Assembly (NCBI GenBank): GCA_002455655.1 | Contig: DKLF01000099.1 | Coordinates: forward strand, 12,096 to 18,514 | Direction: 5' to 3' | DNA: 6,419 nucleotides | Source: Oscillibacter sp. UBA6647 | GTDB taxonomy: Bacteria > Bacillota > Clostridia > Oscillospirales > Oscillospiraceae | Part shown: positions 1-6,140 of the stretch, in pieces | How the letters are laid out: each line of letters starts with the position of its first letter | Position numbering within the stretch: the first letter of the stretch is position 1 | Position numbers and translations under genes: made by a program | Notes under the pieces: model-generated | The model's database searches: none | Seen by the model: only the letters and a program-made list of their open reading frames with translations | What the model was told of the DNA's origin: nothing

Positions 1-668
1 TGGAAGCCACGGGCCTGCCTGCGGCAGAGATGGGCGATTCCGACGCGCTGACGGTGGGCGACACGGTATACGCCATCGGAAATCCTCTGGGCGTGGAGCT
101 GCGGGGAACGCTGACAGACGGCATTGTCTCCGCCATCAACCGGGACGTGGATGTTTCGGGCCGCATCATGACGCTGATCCAGACCAACGCGGCATTGAAC
201 GAGGGAAACTCCGGCGGCCCGCTTATCAATGTATATGGACAGGTGGTGGGCGTGAACACCATTAAGATGATGTCCTTTTCCTCAAATGTGGAAGGACTGG
301 GTTTTGCCTTGCCCATGCGGTCGGTGCAGAAAATGGTGAATGACATTCTGGAGAGCGGGCAGGTCCTTCCCGAGCCGAAGCTGGGCGTCACCATCCTCGA
401 CATGCCCAAGGTTTTGCCCGACGGAACGCAGGGCGTGGAGGTGCAGGACGTGAGCATCGGCTCCGCCGCCGACAGGGCCGGGGTGAAAGGTGGGGACGTA
501 ATTGTTTCCGCAGGCGGACAGGCCGTGACTGAGCGGCATATGCTGTTGAACGTCCGCCGCCAGTTCCGCATCGGCGACGACTTGCCTATGAAGATTTGGC
601 GGGATGGGGAGTATTTAGAGGTGGTCCTTCATCTGGACGAGGCGTTTCAACAACTGCCCGCCGATTGA
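1..668 (+). CDS. HtrA/DegP-type serine protease with PDZ domain, 3' part (5' end outside window)
   Basis: Extracytoplasmic, membrane-anchored or secreted protease/chaperone of the S1C (HtrA, DegP/DegS) family, which degrades misfolded envelope proteins. The reading frame is open from the left edge (first full codon at base 3), so the N-terminal anchor and the catalytic His and Asp lie upstream; the first Met inside (base 30) is not the start. Visible are the family strand GDTVYAIGNPLG (54-89), then QTNAALNEGNSGGPLIN, whose GNSGGP serine codon at 210-212 is the nucleophile. The more common form is NPGNSGGP; here Glu replaces Pro. GLGFALP follows near 298-318, then one PDZ domain (about 380-650) with LGV as carboxylate-binding loop and the SAADRAGVKGGDVIVSAGG core. 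It ends after this single PDZ, as usual for Gram-positive HtrA. A terminator lies 88 bases after the stop, so it closes its transcription unit. Family assignment is secure; the exact paralogue (HtrA, HtrB or YyxA-like) cannot be told. Confidence 0.95.
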   Translation, partial: EATGLPAAEMGDSDALTVGDTVYAIGNPLGVELRGTLTDGIVSAINRDVDVSGRIMTLIQTNAALNEGNSGGPLINVYGQVVGVNTIKMMSFSSNVEGLGFALPMRSVQKMVNDILESGQVLPEPKLGVTILDMPKVLPDGTQGVEVQDVSIGSAADRAGVKGGDVIVSAGGQAVTERHMLLNVRRQFRIGDDLPMKIWRDGEYLEVVLHLDEAFQQLPAD

Positions 669-756
669 AGCGGCAAGGAAGCGAAAGGAAACCGAAAAGT
701 AAATTGCGCAGGGGTTTATTACGAAAACCGGAAACCGGGGATCAATTCCTGCGACG

Positions 757-789
757 GGGCGGACAGGGTTCACTGTCCGCCCTTCTTTT
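757..789 (+). terminator. Rho-independent terminator of the htrA unit
   Basis: A perfect 10-bp stem, GGGCGGACAG (757-766) paired with CTGTCCGCCC (773-782), closes a 6-nt loop and is followed by TTCTTTT (783-789). It sits 88 bases past the protease stop codon and points the right way, so it most likely ends that transcript. Confidence 0.9.
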
Positions 790-863
790 CGCCTGCACGA
801 AGGACCTGTGCCGAATGACCGCCGAAATGCTATGCTGCCTGGGACAGCGGCAAACCGCTCGTT

Positions 864-904
864 AAAACGTCTCCCTTTCCCGCGGCAGGGGCGAAAGGGA
901 GACG
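864..904 (-). terminator. Rho-independent terminator facing the minus-strand operon
   Basis: A perfect 12-bp stem, CGTCTCCCTTTC (868-879) with GAAAGGGAGACG (893-904), has a 13-nt loop. Read on the minus strand, the stem is followed by TTTT (867-864). On the plus strand there is no T-run after the stem. It therefore best serves as the terminator for the MMPL operon, about 100 bases past its stop codon. The T-tract is short, so efficiency may be moderate. Confidence 0.75.
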
Positions 905-935
905 CTGTAATATTGTGCAGCTTTTGCGGACCGTT

Positions 936-982
936 AAGACGGCCCCCTCCTCGCTTACCGCGCAGGAGGGGGCCGTCTTTTT
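936..982 (+). terminator. Strong 16-bp hairpin terminator, possibly bidirectional
   Basis: The arms AAGACGGCCCCCTCCT (936-951) and AGGAGGGGGCCGTCTT (964-979) pair perfectly over 16 bp around a 12-nt loop, with TTTTT at 978-982 on the plus strand. The operon's last stop codon is at 1006-1008, so on the minus strand this is also the first structure after the MMPL gene, but there only TT follows the stem. It would stop plus-strand transcripts that escaped the htrA terminator before they run antisense into the operon. It may help to end the operon transcript too. Confidence 0.85.
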
Positions 983-1005
983 GCAGGGACAAAAGCATGT
1001 GTGAT

Positions 1006-3429
1006 TCAACGGGTTTTGGCAAGCTCCTTTTCTGTCGGCGTTTTTGTATCCGAGGGTTCCGGGGGCGTGCCTTTAGGGGCGGAGCTGCTGCCGGTATCGG
1101 TGGGGGCTTTTGTCTTCCGACGGGGAAGGGAACGTTTAAACACGGCAAAATGCTCTTTTTTCTCAGGCGCTTTGCCGGAGGAAGTCTCCTGCTTTTCGGA
1201 GACATTATTTTCCGGCGCAGACAGAGCGGAAGACGGCTGGTTGGAAGTGAGTTTGTTTTCCGCCTGCGATTCTTCACCGCTGTTAACCGTTGCTTCCTTC
1301 CCGAGGGGAAGCTTTTTTGCAGCGGATTGCAGGGCCTTTGCAACGCGGGAGGGCTTTACCGGCGGCACGGTCCGCCAGTACCGGCCGGTTTTATTGAACA
1401 CCGGCTCGCACACGCTGAGAATGGAGGGCATGATAAAAATGCTGACCATCGCAGAAATCAGCGCGCCCCGGGCCAACATCACACAGATGGATCCAATCAG
1501 GTCGATACTGGAGACAAAGGACACACCCAGCGTGGCACAGAAGAGCACCAGTGAGCTGGTAATGATGGAGGGATCAGAGGAGGTGGCGGCAATGTGGATG
1601 GCCTCGTCCCGGCTTTTCCCGGCGCGCAGCTCCTCCTGAAGGCGTGTGGTCATCAAAATGGCATAGTCCACCGTGGCGCCGAGCTGCACGCAGCCAATGA
1701 TGGTTGGGGCGATGAAGGGAATGTCCGTCCCGGTAAAATAGGGCACGCCCTGATTGATAAAGATGGCAAGCTCGATGGTGCCCACCAGAACCACCGGAAC
1801 GGTGAGAGACTGGAACACGAATAAAACGATCAAAAAGATGGCGGCCATGGAGATGTAGTTGGTAATGTTGAAATCCACGGCGGAAGTTTCAATCAAATCA
1901 TTGGTCATGGCCGCTTCGCCGGTAATCAGGGCACCGGAGTCGTATTGCTTGAGAATTCCCCGCATCCCATCCAGTTGGTCGGATACTTCCTGAGATGCGG
2001 TGGCGTATTTGGAGTTTACCATCATCATCTGCCAGCCGCCCTGCTTGAGCATGGTGCGCACCTCGTCAGGCACAAAAAATTCCGGAATCCCAGCGCCCAG
2101 CAGAGAGTGATAGGACAACACCGAGGTAATGCCGGGCAGGTCCTCAAGAGCATTTTCCAGTTGATTCATGTCCGTTGCGGAAATATCGTCCCGCAAAAGC
2201 ACAAAGTGAGACGTGCCCATGTCAAAATCGCTCTTCAGCTTTTCATTGGCCACAATGGAAGGAAGGTCCTGCGGCAGAGATTCATCCAGCTTGTAGTAGA
2301 TGCCCGCGTGGTTCTGCGCGTAAACGGCGGGCAGGAACATCAGAAGGGTAAGGCCCACAAAAACCCAGCGGTGCTTCAGAATGTGGACATTGATTTTATC
2401 AAAGCTGGGAATCAGCGTTCTGTGCTTGTGCTGGTCGATTTGCTTGTCAAACAACAGCACCAGAGAGGGCAGCACCAAAATCACCGTGGCAATGCCCAGC
2501 AGCACGCCCTTTGCCATGACGATGCCGATATCCCGGCCCAATGTCAGCCGCATGAAGCACAAGGCCAAAAAGCCGGCGATGGTGGTCAGGCTGCTGCCGG
2601 AAAGAGAGGTGAATGCGGACACAATGGCCTTTGCCATGGCGTCGCGCTTATCTTCGTAATTACTCCGCTCTTCCTCGTAGCGGTGGTAGAGAAAAATGGA
2701 ATAGTCCATAGTAACGCCAAGCTGCAGGACGGCCGCGATGGCCTTGGTAAGGTAGGAAATCTGGCCCAAAAAAATGTTGGAGCCGAAATTGTAGATGACG
2801 GCCAGCCCGATGCTGGCGAGAAATATAAAGGGCAGCACCGTGGATTCCAGCGTCAGTGACATGGCCGCCAGCGCCAGAACAACCGCAAGGCCCACGAAAA
2901 GCGGAAGCTCGCTGTCCATCAGGTCCCGGGTATCCTTGATGACCACGGAAAAGCCCGCCAGGAAGCACTTTTCGTTGCATACCGACCGCACCTGATCAAT
3001 GGCCTCCATCGTTTCGTCCGAGGCGCCGGGATGGTCGTACTGAATCACCATCATGGTGGCGTCTCCGGAGAAAAACATGTCTCTCAGGTTGGCGGGAATG
3101 AACTCGGTGGGAATCTGGATGCCCACCATGCTGCTGACCCAGATGGCGTTGCTGACGCCGGGAATATCCTGAATTTCCTGAATCAGCCGGTTGCTGTATC
3201 CGGCGGGCATATCCTCCACGATCAGCATACTGGTGGCCGCCATTTTAAACGGGTCCTCCAGCAGCTTTTCCCCCTGAGAGGACTCTGAGCTCTGGGGCAG
3301 GTAGGACAGAATATCGTAGTTGACGCGAGTGGCTGCAAACCCGATTGCGGAGGGAATCAGCAGCAATACGGCGATAAACGCCACCAGCTTGGGCCGACGT
3401 GTCAGCCCGTGTGCAATTTTTCCAATCAC
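1006..3429 (-). CDS. MMPL-family (RND superfamily) exporter, YdfJ/MmpL-like, 807 aa
   Basis: Predicted proton-driven exporter in the cytoplasmic membrane; MMPL proteins move lipids or hydrophobic compounds outward. The protein shows the duplicated RND plan. TM1 is at about 15-33, an extracytoplasmic domain at 35-172, TM2-6 between 175 and 327, TM7 at 354-371, a second extracytoplasmic domain at 373-522, and TM8-12 between 524 and 674. Both halves carry the MMPL TM4/TM10 signature, LGVTMDYSIFL (D242-Y243) and LGATVDYAILM (D588-Y589), matching the Asp-Tyr proton-relay pairs known from MmpL3. The start is GTG at 3429, supported by AAGGTGA six bases upstream and by TM1 beginning right after; the next Met is at residue 64. 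Residues 676-807 form a hydrophilic Lys/Ser/Pro/Glu-rich tail, probably cytoplasmic and disordered. The gene follows the exported coiled-coil gene by 35 nt, so the two are almost certainly cotranscribed. Family call is secure; substrate unknown. Confidence 0.95.
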   Translation of the reverse strand: MIGKIAHGLTRRPKLVAFIAVLLLIPSAIGFAATRVNYDILSYLPQSSESSQGEKLLEDPFKMAATSMLIVEDMPAGYSNRLIQEIQDIPGVSNAIWVSSMVGIQIPTEFIPANLRDMFFSGDATMMVIQYDHPGASDETMEAIDQVRSVCNEKCFLAGFSVVIKDTRDLMDSELPLFVGLAVVLALAAMSLTLESTVLPFIFLASIGLAVIYNFGSNIFLGQISYLTKAIAAVLQLGVTMDYSIFLYHRYEEERSNYEDKRDAMAKAIVSAFTSLSGSSLTTIAGFLALCFMRLTLGRDIGIVMAKGVLLGIATVILVLPSLVLLFDKQIDQHKHRTLIPSFDKINVHILKHRWVFVGLTLLMFLPAVYAQNHAGIYYKLDESLPQDLPSIVANEKLKSDFDMGTSHFVLLRDDISATDMNQLENALEDLPGITSVLSYHSLLGAGIPEFFVPDEVRTMLKQGGWQMMMVNSKYATASQEVSDQLDGMRGILKQYDSGALITGEAAMTNDLIETSAVDFNITNYISMAAIFLIVLFVFQSLTVPVVLVGTIELAIFINQGVPYFTGTDIPFIAPTIIGCVQLGATVDYAILMTTRLQEELRAGKSRDEAIHIAATSSDPSIITSSLVLFCATLGVSFVSSIDLIGSICVMLARGALISAMVSIFIMPSILSVCEPVFNKTGRYWRTVPPVKPSRVAKALQSAAKKLPLGKEATVNSGEESQAENKLTSNQPSSALSAPENNVSEKQETSSGKAPEKKEHFAVFKRSLPRRKTKAPTDTGSSSAPKGTPPEPSDTKTPTEKELAKTR

Positions 3430-3435
3430 AGGAAG

Positions 3436-3442
3436 TCACCTT
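3436..3442 (-). promoter_or_regulatory. Ribosome binding site fixing the GTG start of the MMPL gene
   Basis: On the minus strand AAGGTGA lies six bases before GTG (3429-3427). It lies within the 35-base gap after the upstream gene's stop. No ATG lies near enough to compete, so this site decides the start. Confidence 0.85.
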
Positions 3443-3464
3443 CTTCTTTCATACAGGCGGGCCC

Positions 3465-5819
3465 TCAGTGGAAAATCCCGGTGATTGAGGACCAAAGGTC
3501 ATGGAACATCTGGCCCACGCGACTTCCAAAGCTGCCCTTGTCAGTGGCGGCAGACGCTGTTTCCTCCTCGTCCTCATCCGGAATCTTGATCTCCTGAGAA
3601 CGGATCAGAATTTGAATACTTTGGGGCGCTGGGTTCTGTCCGGAAGTCAGCGACTGGGCCGGGGCGGTGCTGTCCATGTTCAGCAGGTTATCCACATCGC
3701 CTGTATGCTCGTTCCACGTATCTGTGATGATGCTGTCCAGACTGTTCTTTGCGGATTTAATGTCCTTGCTGGTGGCAAGGGCGGCGGCAGTCTGGCGCAG
3801 GGAAGCAGCCAGCCCCTCCAGCGTCTGCTTGGTTCCGGCATCCAACTGCTCGCCGGAGGTTCGGGCCAGAGCTTCCGTGTCGGAAATCAGTTTTTCCGCG
3901 TTGCGGATGGAGCCTGCGGCGGTGACGCTTAAATCCTCCAGTGTTTTGAGGCTTTCCTGTGCTTTTGGTTCATAAGCATCCACGGCATTATACAAATTTT
4001 GCACGTCGTCCAGTAGCTGAGATGCCTTTTTGGTTACTTTCTTGCTAACTCCGGCAATGCCGGATACATCCCCCATGACATTGGCAAGACTGCCCATCTC
4101 ATCACACACCCTTGACAGTCCGCCTACCAGGTTGGCTGTTGAGATTGCCATTTTGCTCATGCTGTCACCTGCGGAGCTGACCGTGTCGTTCAGTCCACCC
4201 ATAGCTGCCAAAATCAGCTCCAGTGCGGCTTTGTCACCGCTGTTGTAAACATTCCACAAATTATCCATTAGTGCGGCTTTGTTTGAGTCATTTGTCACTA
4301 CGGCGCAAAATTTTTGAAAGCTTTTGGGAGAATCGGTATGGTCATAAGCGTCACACAGCGGGTTCAGCTTATCGTAGGCAGCCAGCAGCCCGCCGGAGGA
4401 ATCGATACTGTAAATCAAATCGCGATTACCTGTGACGCAAGCATTTGCCATACCGGCGGCCTGTGAGGGCGAATAGCCTTGATTGACAAAGAAGCCTGTG
4501 TAAAAAGCAGTTCTATCCCCGCCCGCCGCGTTGAGCCCAGCATATGTAGTATGCAGACCCACCACCGTGTTCAGAGTATCCTGATTCAGTGTATTCTGCG
4601 AGGAACCCTGTCCGCCGGAGGAACCGGGGTTGATATCCAAAAGCTCGGTTTGCAGACTCTTCAGGCTTCCTTGAAGCGTGCGCAGCCGCCACATGACTTC
4701 CTGCGCGTCGTCGGCGTTGTTCTCCAAGTTTTTCAAATCATTTTCAAGATCCACCAGCTCCGCCTTTATAGAAACCGCCGTATTTACCAGCGTTTTTAGG
4801 GTTGCCTTGGAGTTCGTCAGCGTCTCGCTAGCGGCCTGTACCTGCTCTGCCACAGGGTCCAGCAGGGCGGCGATGCTTTCCATGTCCAGCTTGGAGACGT
4901 CGATTCCGTCATAGATGGAGCCTTTTCCGACAGAGATCGTTCCCCGGGCCTTATTCAGCGCGTCAAGACCCCTGGCACTGGAATAAAGGCTGCCGGTCAT
5001 GCTGTTCAGCGCGTCCAGCGTGGTATCCAGACTGTTGTTGAGCTTTTCGTAGTCGTCCTCCAGCTCGTCCTTGCGGTCACTCAGCTCCGCAATCTGATCT
5101 AGCTGCGCCAGCGTGGCAGGGAGCATCATGAACGTCATGCCGCCAAAGGAAAAATCGTCGGAGCCAACCTCAATGGTAAAATGCTGCTCTTCTCCCGGCA
5201 GGGCCAGAAACAGCACCGTGCGCAGATTGCCCACCAGTTGAACCTGTGCGCCCTTCGCTTTCAGGGAAAGGATATCGTCCTGATTAAATAGGGCCATGGC
5301 CTCCAGCGTATAGTTGTTTTTTGCGTAATCGCTGGCGGATTCATTGGGAATAATGTCGAGATTGATATTCACCACGCCGGTTTTTCCAGCCAAATCCTCC
5401 GCCTTGGTGGGGACGCCGTTCAACGTGTAAGACAGGGCGATCGTCCAAGGCAGGGCGGCAAACGGCGCGGTGGTCTTTCCCTCAAAATAAAAGTGAGAAG
5501 GCGCGGCTGCCTTGCTGAAATCAAAGGTAGTGACATTGTCTTTCTCGGTGGGGGCCGTACCGTCGGTCAGGTTTACCACCTCGTCGTAAGTACCGTAATC
5601 CGTCAGGGCCGTGGCGCCGTTGAGAGCATAGCTTTTTACTACGCTGCCCTCCGTCAGGTTGCCATAGTAATCCAGCGTGGCGTAATAAGCCTCGTCGTAA
5701 GTAGGGGCCACGCCGTCGCCAATTTTTTCCGCCGCGCCCACGGGAATCAGCGTGGCCGGAAGCACCGCCGCCAGCGTCAGCGCAAGCGCGCGCGTGAACT
5801 GCGGGAATTTGTAAACCAT
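3465..5819 (-). CDS. Exported coiled-coil-rich protein, putative extracytoplasmic partner of the MMPL exporter, 784 aa
   Basis: I do not recognise a named family. A Sec signal peptide fills residues 1-30: basic MVYK, a hydrophobic ALALTLAAVLPATLIPV core, and a likely cut after VGAA. Residues 31-235 look beta-rich and compact, with motifs such as HFYFEGKTTAPF and PWTIALSYTLNG. Residues 240-395 are heptad-like helices rich in Leu, Asp, Glu and Lys, ending in a Gly/Ser linker (398-407). Residues 408-540 look like an inserted domain containing three cysteines. Residues 540-700 are helical again. The end has a short strand (SIQILIRSQEIKI), an acidic patch (PDEDEEE, 747-753) and an amphipathic aromatic tail with MFHDLWSSITGIFH. 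No transmembrane anchor or LPXTG motif is seen. Large coiled-coil extracytoplasmic proteins next to MMPL genes recall YhgE/Pip-type proteins, but the flanking membrane segments of that family are missing. The start is the ATG at 5819, not the in-frame ATG at 5846, which lies upstream of the ribosome site. It is first in the operon. Its role as exporter partner is inferred from context. Confidence 0.9.
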   Translation of the reverse strand: MVYKFPQFTRALALTLAAVLPATLIPVGAAEKIGDGVAPTYDEAYYATLDYYGNLTEGSVVKSYALNGATALTDYGTYDEVVNLTDGTAPTEKDNVTTFDFSKAAAPSHFYFEGKTTAPFAALPWTIALSYTLNGVPTKAEDLAGKTGVVNINLDIIPNESASDYAKNNYTLEAMALFNQDDILSLKAKGAQVQLVGNLRTVLFLALPGEEQHFTIEVGSDDFSFGGMTFMMLPATLAQLDQIAELSDRKDELEDDYEKLNNSLDTTLDALNSMTGSLYSSARGLDALNKARGTISVGKGSIYDGIDVSKLDMESIAALLDPVAEQVQAASETLTNSKATLKTLVNTAVSIKAELVDLENDLKNLENNADDAQEVMWRLRTLQGSLKSLQTELLDINPGSSGGQGSSQNTLNQDTLNTVVGLHTTYAGLNAAGGDRTAFYTGFFVNQGYSPSQAAGMANACVTGNRDLIYSIDSSGGLLAAYDKLNPLCDAYDHTDSPKSFQKFCAVVTNDSNKAALMDNLWNVYNSGDKAALELILAAMGGLNDTVSSAGDSMSKMAISTANLVGGLSRVCDEMGSLANVMGDVSGIAGVSKKVTKKASQLLDDVQNLYNAVDAYEPKAQESLKTLEDLSVTAAGSIRNAEKLISDTEALARTSGEQLDAGTKQTLEGLAASLRQTAAALATSKDIKSAKNSLDSIITDTWNEHTGDVDNLLNMDSTAPAQSLTSGQNPAPQSIQILIRSQEIKIPDEDEEETASAATDKGSFGSRVGQMFHDLWSSITGIFH

Positions 5820-5826
5820 AAAAATG

Positions 5827-5834
5827 CTCCTCTC
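5827..5834 (-). promoter_or_regulatory. Strong ribosome binding site selecting the 5819 start
   Basis: Minus-strand GAGAGGAG lies seven bases before the ATG at 5819-5817. The longer frame from an ATG at 5846 would place this perfect site inside the coding region and put nine residues, including two acidic or basic ones, ahead of a well-formed signal peptide. The 5819 start is therefore preferred. Confidence 0.9.
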
Positions 5835-5887
5835 AATTATGAACATGTGTCCTTTAATGAATTTATGTCAATTTTATACCAGAGAGA

Positions 5888-5916
5888 ATTATAGTATGGT
5901 CTTATTCAAAAAGCAA
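5888..5916 (-). promoter_or_regulatory. Candidate sigma-A promoter of the minus-strand operon
   Basis: On the minus strand a consensus -10, TATAAT (5893-5888), stands 17 bp from a weak -35, TTGCTT (5916-5911, three of six matches). Transcription would begin near 5881, giving a leader of about 60 nt before the 5819 start codon. A weak -35 would suit a repressible or activated promoter. The -10 is convincing; the -35 is not. Confidence 0.5.
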
Positions 5917-5933
5917 TAGGTTTCACCAAAAAT

Positions 5934-5969
5934 AATCAACAATTTTTCATTAAAATATTTTTGTTGATT
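5934..5969. repeat. 9-bp inverted repeat in the divergent promoter region, candidate operator
   Basis: AATCAACAA (5934-5942) and TTGTTGATT (5961-5969) are exact reverse complements separated by 18 bp. Two further outer base pairs match after one mismatch. The arm centres are 27 bp apart and the right arm covers the -35 of the plus-strand promoter. It could be a binding site for the adjacent TetR-type repressor, as two half sites or two operators. The region is AT-rich, so chance pairing is possible. Confidence 0.45.
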
Positions 5970-5992
5970 TTTAGACAGAGTTGAACTATAAT
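5964..5992 (+). promoter_or_regulatory. Candidate sigma-A promoter of the tetR-type gene
   Basis: TTGATT (5964-5969) and a perfect TATAAT (5987-5992) are separated by 17 bp. Transcription would start near 5999, leaving about 88 nt of leader to an ATG at 6087 or about 142 nt to the ATG at 6141. The -35 box lies within the right arm of the 9-bp inverted repeat described separately, which suggests autoregulation. Confidence 0.65.
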
Positions 5993-5993
5993 A

Positions 5994-6005
5994 GCCGCAA
6001 GCGGC
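5994..6005. repeat. GC-rich 5-bp inverted repeat at the predicted tetR transcription start
   Basis: GCCGC-AA-GCGGC stands one base after the TATAAT box, in otherwise AT-rich DNA. It could be an operator at +1. Hairpin use in the RNA is less likely because of the 2-nt loop and because the start site would fall within it. Confidence 0.35.
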
Positions 6006-6140
6006 CATAATTGAACCGCTGTGTACATTAAGAAAAAGACGGCTGACTTTTGACCACACCGGAGTATTTTGTGGAGAACTGGGCCTATGTGGATCCCTGT
6101 GGTGAAGAGGGCTGTGGATTCACTTTTATGTGAAAGGGGC

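Larger units (their letters stand above)
669..1005. other. Convergent intergenic region with three hairpins and no supported gene
   Basis: The 337 bases between the two convergent stop codons hold the three terminator-type hairpins listed separately. Elsewhere I see only a small AGCGG-CAAA-CCGCT hairpin (846-859) and a short repeat of ACCGG near 727-738. Open frames here translate to Arg/Pro-rich low-complexity sequence and lack a ribosome binding site. I see no tRNA, rRNA or recognisable small-RNA fold. A short plus-strand RNA ending at the 936-982 terminator is possible, but I find no convincing promoter for it. Confidence 0.7.
5820..6140. other. Divergent intergenic regulatory region
   Basis: This AT-rich stretch separates the exporter operon from the tetR-type gene. 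It contains both candidate promoters, two inverted repeats, a direct repeat of TTGAAC (5981-5986 and 6011-6016) flanking the tetR start site, and leaders for both transcripts. From about 6054 the sequence becomes GC-richer and stays open in the tetR frame, which is why the exact tetR start is uncertain. I see no riboswitch fold or separate small gene. Confidence 0.7.

Noticed and set aside
615..1554. Open frames on both strands across the convergent junction and the MMPL tail
   Set aside because: Products are Arg/Pro-rich low-complexity sequence, run through terminator hairpins, and lack ribosome sites. They are shadows of GC-rich DNA.
1945..2859. Long plus-strand open frame antisense to the MMPL gene
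   Set aside because: Its product is His/Gln/Gly-rich with no recognisable domain. The opposite strand encodes a complete, conserved membrane transporter with its ribosome site.
3465..5819. Assignment of the exported protein to YhgE/Pip
   Set aside because: That family has an N-terminal membrane segment and several C-terminal ones. This protein has a cleavable-looking signal and no later membrane segments, so only a loose resemblance in coiled-coil content and gene context is claimed.
5820..5846. Start of the exported protein at the in-frame ATG at 5846
   Set aside because: It would bury the perfect GAGAGGAG ribosome site inside the gene and put nine residues before an otherwise well-formed signal peptide. 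The ATG at 5819 has ideal spacing.
5866..5871. Perfect TTGACA on the minus strand as a -35 box for the operon
   Set aside because: The nearest acceptable -10-like hexamer (CATAAT, 5841-5836) is 24 bp away, too far, and it overlaps the leader just ahead of the ribosome site.
6070..6118. Repeated TGTGGA/TGTGGAT (6070, 6088, 6113), resembling DnaA boxes
   Set aside because: None matches the full TGTGGATAA box, they are few, and there is no AT-rich unwinding element or dnaA/dnaN neighbour. Part may also be tetR coding sequence.
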